Shown: one piece after another, positions 1 through 7,540 of the stretch
Numbering within the stretch: the first letter of the stretch is position 1
How the letters are laid out: every line of letters starts with the position of its first letter
Assembly: GCF_001296045.1 (NCBI RefSeq)
Contig: NZ_LJHS01000009.1
Coordinates: 62,001-126,000 of the forward strand
From: Rhizobium sp. AAP43
GTDB lineage: Bacteria; Pseudomonadota; Alphaproteobacteria; Rhizobiales; Rhizobiaceae
DNA: 64,000 bases
Direction of reading: 5' to 3'
Position numbers and translations under genes: made by a program
The notes under the pieces: generated by a model
Seen by the model: only the letters and a program-made list of their open reading frames with translations
Database searches by the model: none
Told to the model about the DNA's origin: nothing

Positions 1-284
1 ATGGAATGCTTGTCAAAGGAAATCAGCCCGCCGCCACCAAAAATGACAGTCTTGCCTGCCAACAACCTAAGGCCAGCCGCAACTCCCTCTTCACGCAACA
101 ATTCGACCATATGACGGCAAGACACCACAGGACAGTCACCGAAATCTCCGCCAAAGTAGGACTTTGGGCAAGCTTTCAGGTCGCCAATATTATTGGTCAC
201 GGAGTGAATGAAGACGTAGCCGGAACGAGCTATTTGTCTCTTCAAAAACTCACGCTTTACTCTGCGTAGTAAATTTGCAGCCAT
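1..284 (-). CDS. Polysaccharide pyruvyl transferase-like protein, N-terminal part (runs off window)
   Basis: An open frame with an ATG at the right-hand end reads without a stop to the window edge, giving the first 94 residues. The translation has the look of the polysaccharide pyruvyl transferase family (PF04230): a basic N-terminus, then SVTNNIGDLKACPKSYF (near residues 28-44) and the glycine-rich strand VIFGGGGLI (near residues 81-89), which resembles the start of the nucleotide-binding fold. Family members add pyruvate ketals to exopolysaccharide or cell-surface sugars. Codon use is more AT-rich than in trxB next door, as is common for surface polysaccharide genes. The catalytic C-terminal half is outside the window, so substrate and intactness cannot be judged. 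Confidence 0.65.
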   Translation of the reverse strand, partial: MAANLLRRVKREFLKRQIARSGYVFIHSVTNNIGDLKACPKSYFGGDFGDCPVVSCRHMVELLREEGVAAGLRLLAGKTVIFGGGGLISFDKHS

Positions 285-329
285 GAATTATGCCCTCAAT
301 TCAACAGTGCAATGGCCATCGCACCGCCC

Positions 330-797
330 TCAAATCTCCACCAGCCCCATCTTCTTCACCTGGCGGATCGTGAGCATCGTCCGGACGGTATCCACATGCT
401 CATTCGCCGTCAGCACTTCGATGACGAAATCCTGGAAACGGGTCAGATTTTCGGCAACGCAGTGAAGCAGGAAATCGCTGTCGCCGTTGACCATCCAGGC
501 CTGGCGAACGATGGGCCAGCTGTCGGTTGCCGCGGCAAAGGCCTTCAGGTTGGTTTCCGACTGATGCTTCAGGCCAACCATGCAGAAGGCGACGAGATCG
601 TAGCCGAGCTTGGTTCCGTTGAGAATGGCGTGATAGCTCTCGATCACACCGGCTTCTTCGAGCTTGCGCACGCGCCTGAGGCAGGGCGGCGCGGAAATGC
701 CGACACGTTCCGACAATTCGACATTTGTCATGCGCCCGTCCTGCTGCAATTCCTTGAGAATGCGCAGATCAATGGCGTCGAGTTCTATTTTGAGCAC
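330..797 (-). CDS. Lrp/AsnC family transcriptional regulator
   Basis: 155 residues, the usual size of the family. An N-terminal winged helix-turn-helix (about 7-60, with LSERVGISAPPCLRRVRKLE) is followed by a RAM/AsnC ligand-binding and oligomerisation domain (about 70-150). Such proteins sense amino acids and control amino-acid metabolism genes. The start is GTG, chosen because AAGGAG lies five bases upstream and no ATG is available near the conserved N-terminus. The gene is divergent from trxB, with about 240 bp between them. The same Lrp-trxB-LysR neighbourhood is, from memory, conserved in rhizobia. The regulated genes cannot be told from this sequence. Confidence 0.9.
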   Translation of the reverse strand: MLKIELDAIDLRILKELQQDGRMTNVELSERVGISAPPCLRRVRKLEEAGVIESYHAILNGTKLGYDLVAFCMVGLKHQSETNLKAFAAATDSWPIVRQAWMVNGDSDFLLHCVAENLTRFQDFVIEVLTANEHVDTVRTMLTIRQVKKMGLVEI

Positions 798-1039
798 ACG
801 CGCTCCTTCCGAATGAGTGTGCGTTATCTACCTGAAACGCAGCAAGACGCAAGAATCCGTCGCACTCACGCACACTTATTGCGCATACAGCCGCCAATGC
901 CCTGTTGCTAATGCATTCGCGGCCTTGAATTGCCCGCATCTTCGATCCTAAATGGGCGGAACAAATACGCAGCAGGCTTGGGCGAGTGGGCTACACTCCG
1001 CATGGATAGAGGCCGCTGCAGGTCGAAAGGATTTCAGAC

Positions 1040-2020
1040 ATGACTGCCCGCCACACCAAGGTATTGATCATCGGTTCCGGCCCGGCCGGATACACCGCCG
1101 CGATCTATGCCGCTCGCGCGATGCTGAAGCCCGTGTTGATTGCCGGTATGGAACAGGGTGGCCAGTTGATGATCACCACGGATGTGGAGAATTATCCAGG
1201 CTTCGCCGATCCCATCCAGGGCCCGTGGCTGATGGAACAGATGCTCGGCCAGGCCAAGCATGTCGGCGCCGAGATCGTCAGCGATCTGGTAACCGAAGTT
1301 GACACCAGCCGCCGCCCCTTCACCGTCAACACAGATAGTGGCCAGATCTGGACCGCAGATACCTTGATCATCTGCACGGGTGCCAAGGCCAAATGGCTGG
1401 GCATCGAGAGCGAGCAGCATTTCCAGGGCTTCGGCGTCTCGGCCTGCGCCACTTGTGATGGCTTCTTCTACCGCAACAAGGATGTCATCGTCGTTGGCGG
1501 CGGCAATTCCGCCGTCGAAGAGGCGCTCTATCTGTCGCATATCTGCAAGTCGGTCACGGTCGTACATCGCCGCGACAGCTTCCGCTCGGAAAAGATCCTG
1601 CAGGAGCGCCTGTTCGCCAAGGAGAATATTCGCGTCCTGTGGAACACCACTGTTGACGAAATCACCGGCGCCCCGGCCAAGCCGCCCATGCCGCCCTCCG
1701 TCTCCGGCGTAAAGCTGAAGGACCAGTTGAGTGGCGCGGTCACAGAGATGCCGATCGACGGCGTGTTCGTGGCGATCGGCCATGCACCGGCTGTCGAGCT
1801 GTTCAAGGGCAAGCTGAAGCTCAAGGAGAACGGCTATCTCTGGACGGCACCGGACTCGACAGCCACGGACGTTGAGGGAATCTACGCCGCTGGCGACGTC
1901 ACCGACGACGTGTTCCGTCAGGCGATCACCGCGGCCGGCATGGGCTGCATGGCAGCGCTTGAAGCCGAACGCTTCCTGACGGCAGCTGCAATTGACAGCA
2001 CGCGACAGGCGGCGGAGTAA
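1040..2020 (+). CDS. trxB: Thioredoxin-disulfide reductase
   Basis: Cytoplasmic flavoenzyme that passes electrons from NADPH through FAD to thioredoxin. The 326 residues match the low-molecular-weight bacterial type. Visible are the N-terminal FAD-binding motif GSGPAGYTAAIYAAR (about 12-26), the redox-active Cys136-Ala-Thr-Cys139, the NADPH-binding GGGNSAVEEAL, and the C-terminal FAD motif GIYAAGDV. A short insertion with several prolines (PAKPPMPPS) sits in the NADPH domain. The LysR gene lsrB starts 20 bases downstream and is probably co-transcribed, linking thiol redox control to a regulator implicated in redox responses in rhizobia. Confidence 0.97.
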   Translation: MTARHTKVLIIGSGPAGYTAAIYAARAMLKPVLIAGMEQGGQLMITTDVENYPGFADPIQGPWLMEQMLGQAKHVGAEIVSDLVTEVDTSRRPFTVNTDSGQIWTADTLIICTGAKAKWLGIESEQHFQGFGVSACATCDGFFYRNKDVIVVGGGNSAVEEALYLSHICKSVTVVHRRDSFRSEKILQERLFAKENIRVLWNTTVDEITGAPAKPPMPPSVSGVKLKDQLSGAVTEMPIDGVFVAIGHAPAVELFKGKLKLKENGYLWTAPDSTATDVEGIYAAGDVTDDVFRQAITAAGMGCMAALEAERFLTAAAIDSTRQAAE

Positions 2021-2040
2021 ACATGATGAGAGGAGCCGGA

Positions 2041-2937
2041 ATGCCGCTGGACTGGGACAAGCTGCGCATCTTCCACGCCGCAGCCGAAGCCGGCTCCTTC
2101 ACCCATGCAGCCGACAAGCTGCATCTGTCGCAATCGGCAATCAGCCGCCAGGTCTCGTCGCTGGAGCAGGATATCGGGGTCAAGCTGTTCCACCGCCATG
2201 CGCGTGGCCTGATCCTCACCGAACAGGGCGAGCTGCTGTATCGCACTGCCCACGACGTTCTTCTCAAGCTGCAGACCGTGAAGATGCAGCTGACCGAAAC
2301 CACGGAAAAGCCTTCCGGCAAACTGCGTGTGACGACAACCGTCGGCCTCGGCCAGGGCTGGCTGACCGACAAGGTCCAGGAATTCCTCCAGCTCTATCCG
2401 GAAATGTCGATCCAGCTGATCCTCGACAACGAGGAACTGGACGTCAACATGCGTCACGCCGACTGCGCCATCCGCTTGCGCCAGCCGCAGCAGTCGGATC
2501 TGATCCAGCGCAAGCTGTTCACCGTGCATATGCACGTCTATGCCGCACCGTCCTACATCAACCGCTATGGCGAACCGCAGACGATTGAAGATCTCGACGA
2601 CCACCGGATCATCACCTTCGGCGAGCCGGCACCGAACTACCTGCTCGATGTCAACTGGCTTGAAGTGGCCGGACGATCATCAGACAATCCGCGCCAGCCG
2701 CATCTTCAGATCAACAGCCTCACCTCGATCAAACGCGCCTGCCTGCTGGGCATTGGCATCGCCATGCTCCCCGATTACATCGTGGGCCGCGACCCGGGCC
2801 TGTTGCAGCTGGTGACGAGCGCCGACGTGCCGTCCTTCGACACCTATTTCTGCTATCCAGATGAGATCAAGAACGCGGCAAAGCTCAAGGCATTTCGAGA
2901 TTTCATCGTTGCCAAGGCGCGAAACTGGAATTTCTGA
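2041..2937 (+). CDS. lsrB: LysR-family regulator, LsrB/VtlR type
   Basis: 298 residues with an N-terminal LysR helix-turn-helix (about 4-62; THAADKLHLSQSAISRQVSS) and a periplasmic-binding-protein-like effector domain (about 92-295). Position directly after trxB and before an AbcR-like sRNA matches the location of LsrB in Sinorhizobium and of VtlR relatives in Brucella and Agrobacterium. There this regulator acts on AbcR sRNA genes, on envelope functions and on redox response. Cysteines occur at 142, 234 and 271 in this numbering. The ATG at 2041 is preferred over an ATG 18 bases earlier because AGAGGAG lies at the right distance before it. The name rests on context plus sequence recall. Confidence 0.88.
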   Translation: MPLDWDKLRIFHAAAEAGSFTHAADKLHLSQSAISRQVSSLEQDIGVKLFHRHARGLILTEQGELLYRTAHDVLLKLQTVKMQLTETTEKPSGKLRVTTTVGLGQGWLTDKVQEFLQLYPEMSIQLILDNEELDVNMRHADCAIRLRQPQQSDLIQRKLFTVHMHVYAAPSYINRYGEPQTIEDLDDHRIITFGEPAPNYLLDVNWLEVAGRSSDNPRQPHLQINSLTSIKRACLLGIGIAMLPDYIVGRDPGLLQLVTSADVPSFDTYFCYPDEIKNAAKLKAFRDFIVAKARNWNF

Positions 2938-2942
2938 GCCTA

Positions 2943-2966
2943 TAACCCACTGATTTTCGTGGGTTA
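2943..2966. repeat. 8-bp-arm inverted repeat after lsrB
   Basis: TAACCCAC and GTGGGTTA form perfect 8-bp arms around an 8-base loop, six bases after the lsrB stop codon. No T-run follows on either strand, so it is not a canonical intrinsic terminator. It could be a 3' mRNA-stabilising hairpin or a protein-binding site. Confidence 0.5.
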
Positions 2967-2999
2967 CACACACAGTCCTGCAAGTGACGCATGCCTGAC

Positions 3000-3015
3000 A
3001 TGCATAAAAATGCAT
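3000..3015 (+). promoter_or_regulatory. Palindromic operator candidate for LsrB/VtlR at the sRNA promoter
   Basis: ATGCAT-AAAA-ATGCAT is a perfect palindrome that ends where the predicted -35 element of the sRNA begins. Such a site is where a LysR activator would be expected to contact RNA polymerase. In Brucella, VtlR is known to activate abcR2. Assignment to the adjacent lsrB product is inference. Confidence 0.45.
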
Positions 3016-3042
3016 TGCCGACTGCACAAGAAAACACCATAT
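3014..3042 (+). promoter_or_regulatory. Sigma-70 promoter of the AbcR-like sRNA
   Basis: ATTGCC, a 17-base spacer and CCATAT closely match the rhizobial housekeeping consensus CTTGAC-N17-CTATAT. It predicts a transcription start around 3048-3050, which gives an RNA of about 118 nt to the terminator. Confidence 0.6.
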
Positions 3043-3048
3043 CGCACA

Positions 3049-3167
3049 CAGCTGATGCACATGGTGGCTTTTTCCTCCCAGTTCCACCGCAGCAGCTGTT
3101 CCCCTCTGGAGGTTTTTGACCTTCACAATTTAAAAGGGCCCTGGTTTTCCGGTGGCCCTCTTTTTTT
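3049..3167 (+). ncRNA. abcR: AbcR-type trans-acting sRNA
   Basis: AbcR sRNAs repress many ABC-transporter mRNAs in Rhizobiales by pairing, with Hfq, around the ribosome-binding site. This sequence has the family hallmarks. A hairpin with GGTGG/CCACC arms exposes the anti-Shine-Dalgarno loop TTTTTCCTCCCAGTT. A second unpaired C/U-rich segment (TTCCCCTCTGG) comes after it. An intrinsic terminator ends the RNA. Predicted length (about 118 nt) and location between an LsrB-type gene and an ArsR-type gene agree with the S. meliloti AbcR1/AbcR2 locus as I recall it. The 5' end is inferred from the promoter; only one copy is present here. Confidence 0.75.
3135..3167 (+). terminator. Intrinsic terminator of the AbcR-like sRNA
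   Basis: AGGGCC and GGCCCT arms around a 13-base loop are followed by C and seven T residues, a strong Rho-independent terminator and part of the sRNA's 3' end. Confidence 0.85.
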
Positions 3168-3291
3168 GCCTTATCGATGGAACAATGGCTTCCCGCCATG
3201 CGTCTTTACGTCAACCGGGACCGCAAGATGCGGTCCTCAATGATGATCGAGCAAAGCCAATTCCTAAACAAGAAGACGGCATGGAGGAAAC

Positions 3292-3585
3292 ATGGTCCTG
3301 GAGGACGTGATGAAGGCCCTTGCGCATCCTGCGCGCATGGACATTCTGGTCTGGCTGAAGCAGCCGGACGAATATTTCGGTGTGTCTCAGGAAGATGCAA
3401 CGGATGGCATCAGCGCCGGACAATTCGAACGCTCGGGCCTGTCGCAATCTGCCGTCTCCGCCCATCTGGCCACCTTGCAGCGCGCCGGCCTGATCCACTC
3501 TAAGCGTGTCGGCCAGAGGGTGTTGTATCGCCGGGATGAAAATACCATTTCCGCCTTCATCCAGGCCTTGAACCAGGTGCTATAG
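3292..3585 (+). CDS. ArsR-type winged-helix transcriptional regulator
   Basis: 97 residues. The start MVLEDVMKALAHPARMDILVWL is split by family habit into the first helices; the recognition region SQSAVSAHLATLQRAGLI (about 51-68) and wing HSKRVGQRVLYRR follow. A loop of about 20 residues separates helix 2 from the helix-turn-helix. No cysteine pair for metal sensing is present, so it probably does not sense arsenite or another thiophilic metal through Cys ligands. GGAGG precedes the ATG. The old-yellow-enzyme gene follows 61 bases downstream on the same strand and is the likely partner or target. Similar ArsR genes sit beside the AbcR locus in other rhizobia. Confidence 0.85.
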   Translation: MVLEDVMKALAHPARMDILVWLKQPDEYFGVSQEDATDGISAGQFERSGLSQSAVSAHLATLQRAGLIHSKRVGQRVLYRRDENTISAFIQALNQVL

Positions 3586-3646
3586 AACCCCACATCGCGG
3601 CCTCCGATGTCCTCCCTCCCCATATCGGCCAATCCCGCGAGGTTTC

Positions 3647-4747
3647 ATGTCTAAGCTATTCGAACCGACAACCATCGGCAGCATTTCCGTCGCCAATCAC
3701 ATCGCCATGGCGCCACTGACCCGCAATCGGTCGCCGGGTGCCATTCCGAACGATCTTAACGTCGAATACTATAGTCAGCGTGCAACTGCCGGTCTGATCG
3801 TGTCCGAAGGCACAGCCATCACCCATCAAGCCCAAGGTTATGCGGACGTACCTGGTCTTTATAAGACCGAGGCGATCGAAGGCTGGAAGCGCGTCACCGA
3901 CGCCGTACATGCCGCAGGCGGCAAGATCGTCACCCAGCTCTGGCACGTTGGACGGATTTCCCACACCTCGCTGCAGCCTGATGGCGGCAAGCCGGTGGCA
4001 CCGTCCGCGATTGCGGCTAAGTCGAAAACCTATGTGCTGAACGAAGACGGCACCGGCGCCTTCGTCGAAACTTCAGAACCGCGCGCTCTTGATCTGGCCG
4101 AAATCCCGACTTTGATCGAGGACTATCGCAAGGCCGCGCGCTCGGCGATCGAAGCCGGTTTCGACGGCGTCGAGATTCACGCCGCAAACGGCTACCTTCT
4201 CGAACAGTTCATGCGCTCGAACAGCAACCATCGTGACGATCAGTATGGCGGCCCCATCGAAAACCGCATTCGCCTGACGCTGGAAGTGGTCGCAGCCGTC
4301 ACGGCCGAAATCGGAGCCGATAAAACCGGCATTCGCATCTCGCCGACAACACCGGCCAACGACGTATCCGATCCGGATCCGAAGGCGCTCTACACAGCAT
4401 TGGTCGAAGGCCTCACTGAATACAGCCTTGCCTTCATTCATGTGATCGAGGGCGCGACCGGCGGCCCGCGCGATGTTCTCCCCTTCGACTGGGCTGCTCT
4501 AAAGGCCGCCTATCGGGCAGCTGGCGGCAAGGCTGTCTGGATGGTGAACAATGGCTATGATCGACAGTCTGCAATCGACGCCGTCGAGAGCGGCTATGCC
4601 GATGTCGTGGCTTTCGGTCGGCCGTTCATCTCCAATCCGGATCTGGTTCGTCGACTGGAAGAAGATGCCAGCTGGAACGAACTGGACGGCGCAACGCTCT
4701 ATGGCGGCGGCGCCGAAGGCTACACGACATACCCGACACTCGGCTGA
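3647..4747 (+). CDS. nemA: NADH:flavin oxidoreductase / alkene reductase (old yellow enzyme family)
   Basis: 366-residue FMN-dependent TIM-barrel enzyme of the old yellow enzyme family, which reduces activated C=C bonds, quinones or nitro compounds using NAD(P)H. Seen are the N-terminal FMN-contact stretch MAPLTRNRSPGAIP, VTQLWHVGR, the substrate-binding His178-x-x-Asn181 pair in HAANGYLLEQF, the conserved SNSNHRDDQYGG loop, and the C-terminal FMN phosphate site VAFGRPFISNPDL. The upstream ArsR gene is close enough to be its regulator, as in the nemR-nemA type of pairing (there with another regulator family). The name nemA is by family resemblance; substrate is unknown. Confidence 0.88.
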   Translation: MSKLFEPTTIGSISVANHIAMAPLTRNRSPGAIPNDLNVEYYSQRATAGLIVSEGTAITHQAQGYADVPGLYKTEAIEGWKRVTDAVHAAGGKIVTQLWHVGRISHTSLQPDGGKPVAPSAIAAKSKTYVLNEDGTGAFVETSEPRALDLAEIPTLIEDYRKAARSAIEAGFDGVEIHAANGYLLEQFMRSNSNHRDDQYGGPIENRIRLTLEVVAAVTAEIGADKTGIRISPTTPANDVSDPDPKALYTALVEGLTEYSLAFIHVIEGATGGPRDVLPFDWAALKAAYRAAGGKAVWMVNNGYDRQSAIDAVESGYADVVAFGRPFISNPDLVRRLEEDASWNELDGATLYGGGAEGYTTYPTLG

Positions 4748-4772
4748 CATCGCAGCCATCGGTCAGATCCTG

Positions 4773-4808
4773 GGGCTCCCGATGCAGGTCGGGAGCCCTT
4801 TCTCTCTC
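4773..4808 (+). terminator. Intrinsic terminator after the old yellow enzyme gene
   Basis: GGGCTCCCGA and TCGGGAGCCC form 10-bp arms with a six-base loop, followed by TTTCTCTCTCT. It lies 25 bases beyond the stop codon and separates this gene from the convergent SDR gene. Confidence 0.85.
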
Positions 4809-4824
4809 TGCGGATTAAAAGGCA

Positions 4825-5859
4825 TCACCCTTCCACACCCGCTCGAAAGGGCTGCCCTGTGGAAAATGCGGCGCTGGTTGGCGACATGCATCCAAGACTG
4901 GCCAAAGTCGTGGAGACTGCGACATCGAGCGGCGTATGCGGCTCGCCTCCCAGAACGTCTTTCAGCCGGCAATTATCGAGGCGGACGGTCTCGCGCCAAA
5001 GATAGCGCATTTCATGCAATTCCCTGAGCAGCGGCACAAAGGGGCGCAGCAAGCCGGCCAGCCGCCAGGGAAACGAGAAGATGGGAATGCTGGGCCGTCC
5101 AACCGCGCGCCCGATGGCCTTGGCCATCTGCAGCCCGTCCACATCGAAGTGTCCATCCATGTGAAAGCGCGCGAACATCGGCAGCTCGTCTGCAAGTTTG
5201 AGCAACTGCATGAAGGTCTCCGCCACATCCGGCAAATAGGCCCAGGCATGGCCTGCATTCGCCCGGCCCGGATTGATGACGTACCGTACCGGTTTGCCTG
5301 GCTGTATCATTCCCTGCGCGAACCAGTTGTTGCCAGCACCGGGACCGAAGAAATCCCCTGCCCGAACCAGGAGCACCGGCGTCCCTTGCGATGCGGCCGC
5401 TTCGAGGCGGCGCTCGAGCGCAACCCTGATCCGGCCTTTGACCGTCAGCGGCGCCTGAACACTATCCTCGGAAAGCTGCGGAAAAGCATCAGGCCCGTAG
5501 TTATAAACCGTCCCCGGCATCAAGATGTGAGCCCCGACTGAGGATGCAGCGGCAATCGTGTTGTCGAGCATGGGCAGGACCAATTCGCCCCAATTGCGAT
5601 AGCCCGGAGGGTTCACCGCATGCACGATGACGTACGCCGCGCTTGCTGCGCGCAAGACATCGGCCGCGACCATCGCGTCGCCCTTGACCCACTCATAGGC
5701 TGGAAAACGCTCTGCCTGGGCATCCGGATTCCGGTGCATGGCGCGCACCCGGTAGCCATTGTCGAGCAGTGCTTTTGCGAGCGCCCCACCAATACCACCT
5801 GTTGCACCGAGAACCAGCGCCAGAGGCCGAGAAACGCCATGGCTCATATCTGTCATCAT
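4825..5859 (-). CDS. NAD(P)-dependent epimerase/dehydratase family (extended SDR)
   Basis: About 344 residues with an N-terminal Rossmann motif GATGGIGGALAKALL (near residues 18-32) typical of extended or atypical SDRs of the NmrA/epimerase type. A YNYGPD segment sits where the catalytic Tyr region would be expected, but a clean YxxxK is not obvious. The protein may therefore be an atypical SDR or redox sensor rather than an epimerase. ATG at 5859 is preferred because AGGAG lies six bases before it; an ATG at 5865 abuts that site. It is divergent from a LysR gene with about 90 bp between, so the LysR protein probably regulates it. Substrate unknown. Confidence 0.8.
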   Translation of the reverse strand: MMTDMSHGVSRPLALVLGATGGIGGALAKALLDNGYRVRAMHRNPDAQAERFPAYEWVKGDAMVAADVLRAASAAYVIVHAVNPPGYRNWGELVLPMLDNTIAAASSVGAHILMPGTVYNYGPDAFPQLSEDSVQAPLTVKGRIRVALERRLEAAASQGTPVLLVRAGDFFGPGAGNNWFAQGMIQPGKPVRYVINPGRANAGHAWAYLPDVAETFMQLLKLADELPMFARFHMDGHFDVDGLQMAKAIGRAVGRPSIPIFSFPWRLAGLLRPFVPLLRELHEMRYLWRETVRLDNCRLKDVLGGEPHTPLDVAVSTTLASLGCMSPTSAAFSTGQPFRAGVEG

Positions 5860-5948
5860 CGTCATCTCCTGTTTCGATGAGCAGACAATCCCACGGAGGC
5901 GAGGTAATCCAAATTGCCTTAATTCGGCGATCTGCTATACATTTTTGC

Positions 5949-6881
5949 ATGAGGGACAACGATATCAGTTGGGATCACTATCGGACCTTTCTCGCCGTGC
6001 TGGAGACCGGCTCGCTTTCGGCTGCCGCCCGCAGTCTCGGCCTGACGCAACCCACAGCCGGGAGACATATCGAAGCGCTTGAAGACGCCTTTGGCGGTCG
6101 ACTCTTCCTGCGCGGGCCGCAAGGCCTGCTGCCAACAGAAAAGGCTGCATCCATGCGCGGGCATGCGCAGACCATGGCGGCGATGTCGGCATCGCTGGCC
6201 CGCATCGCGTCGGGCGACATGGAAAGCATTCGGGGAACCGTACGCATCAGTGTCAGCGAAATCATGGCCGTCGAGGTCCTGCCGCCGATCCTCACCGACT
6301 TGCAGGAGCTCCACCCCGATCTCCAGATTGAATTATCCGCCTCTGACAGCGTCGAGGATCTGCTGCAACAGGAGGCGGATATCGCGATCCGAATGGTTCG
6401 ACCCAGCCAATCCACCCTGATCAGCCGCCGTATCGGCCGCATACCGCTCGGCTTCCATGCCCATCGCCGCTACCTGGAAAAGCATGGTACTCCAGCACAC
6501 ATCACCGATCTGTCGGCACATCGGCTGATTGGTTTCGACCGGCAACTCGCCTATATCCGCGACATCCTGAAGTCTCGCCAGGACTTAGCTACGCTGCAAT
6601 TTGCCTTCAGGGCCGATAGCAACCTTGTCCAGTTCGCCGCCATCCGTGCAGGCCTGGGCATCGGCATGTGCCAGAACGCGATTGCCGCCCGTGAGCCCGA
6701 TCTGGTCGAAGTCCTGCCCGGCAGCCTGGACTTGTCGCTGGAAACATTTGTGGTGATGCATGAAAGCCTGCGCAGCACACCGCGCCACAGGGCAAGCTTC
6801 GACGCGCTGGTGAAGGGGCTGCACGACCATATGAGCGGCACGGCAAATCAAAGGGAGCCGAAAAGTCATCGGGACACGTAG
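5949..6881 (+). CDS. LysR-family transcriptional regulator
   Basis: 310 residues. The helix-turn-helix covers about 8-66 (SLSAAARSLGLTQPTAGRH) and the effector-binding domain about 92-295. The HTH motif TQPTAGRHIEALE is typical of the subgroup that commonly controls a divergent oxidoreductase. The upstream open frame continues 180 bases further, but this ATG fits the conserved N-terminus. Its arrangement back to back with the SDR gene, with under 100 bp between starts, suggests it controls that gene and itself. The inducer is not predictable. Confidence 0.88.
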   Translation: MRDNDISWDHYRTFLAVLETGSLSAAARSLGLTQPTAGRHIEALEDAFGGRLFLRGPQGLLPTEKAASMRGHAQTMAAMSASLARIASGDMESIRGTVRISVSEIMAVEVLPPILTDLQELHPDLQIELSASDSVEDLLQQEADIAIRMVRPSQSTLISRRIGRIPLGFHAHRRYLEKHGTPAHITDLSAHRLIGFDRQLAYIRDILKSRQDLATLQFAFRADSNLVQFAAIRAGLGIGMCQNAIAAREPDLVEVLPGSLDLSLETFVVMHESLRSTPRHRASFDALVKGLHDHMSGTANQREPKSHRDT

Positions 6882-6935
6882 GCCTGACACACATGACATG
6901 CCGGCCAGATAACCATATTCGAGACTGGGCTCACG

Positions 6936-7205
6936 TCAGGCCTGAGCTGGCGGCCCGTTCTCATAATCGTCGATCATCTCGACTTCGGGGCGATCACCAC
7001 CATCACTGTACTCTTCGCGCCAGCGACCATTCTCGTCCTGGTAGCTGATCGTGACCGGCTCGTCGCCAACCTGCTGCTCTGCCATGACAATTCGAACGGC
7101 CTCAAGAGCCTGATCGTGAGTCGCAAAGGTCTCCGAATAGGCGCCATTAAGCCGATAGGCCCAACCGCCATCATGAGGAACGATCTCGTAAATGATCTTC
7201 ACCAT
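6936..7205 (-). CDS. DUF2188 domain protein
   Basis: 89-residue small protein with the DUF2188 pattern: VKIIYEIVPHDGGWAYRLNG, then a helix with ATHDQALEAVR, then a strand VTISYQDENGRWREEYS. The compact beta-beta-alpha-beta unit is common in Proteobacteria and has no established function. The tail is acidic. An AGGAGAAAG-like ribosome site precedes the ATG. It stands alone, tail to tail with the LysR gene. Confidence 0.75.
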   Translation of the reverse strand: MVKIIYEIVPHDGGWAYRLNGAYSETFATHDQALEAVRIVMAEQQVGDEPVTISYQDENGRWREEYSDGGDRPEVEMIDDYENGPPAQA

Positions 7206-7540
7206 GCGCTTTCTCCTTGGCTTCGAGGATTATTCCATCAAATCAGCCTAGGCGCAAATGGAGCAGGGAGGCAAAGAGCCGCTCGCCCGAATGCCAATGG
7301 GCGCTGCATCCGAGATGGCGGCGGATTGTCGCGAACCGAAGCAACACAACCAGCCTCCTTCACCGGCTGCCCTCCAGCAATTGCAGGCAAGCGCTGCTTC
7401 ATACCGCTGGAACTTTTGTGGAAACCTGCCGTTGACGGGGCACGGATTTCGCCCACGGAGGGTGGTCCGCCGCATTGTCAACACGATGCGGTTGAAGATC
7501 GCCACCACGGGTCACCGGGGGGCTAACTCGGGAGTCGGAT
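7206..7540. other. Intergenic region before opgC
   Basis: 335 bases between divergent genes. No convincing coding frame, RNA gene or repeat was found. It should contain the promoters of both the DUF2188 gene and opgC, but no strong -35/-10 pair was recognised. A GGGAG ribosome-binding site lies just before the GTG of opgC. Confidence 0.5.

Noticed and set aside
2943-2966. Hairpin after lsrB as a Rho-independent terminator
   Set aside because: No T-run on either strand, so listed only as an inverted repeat.
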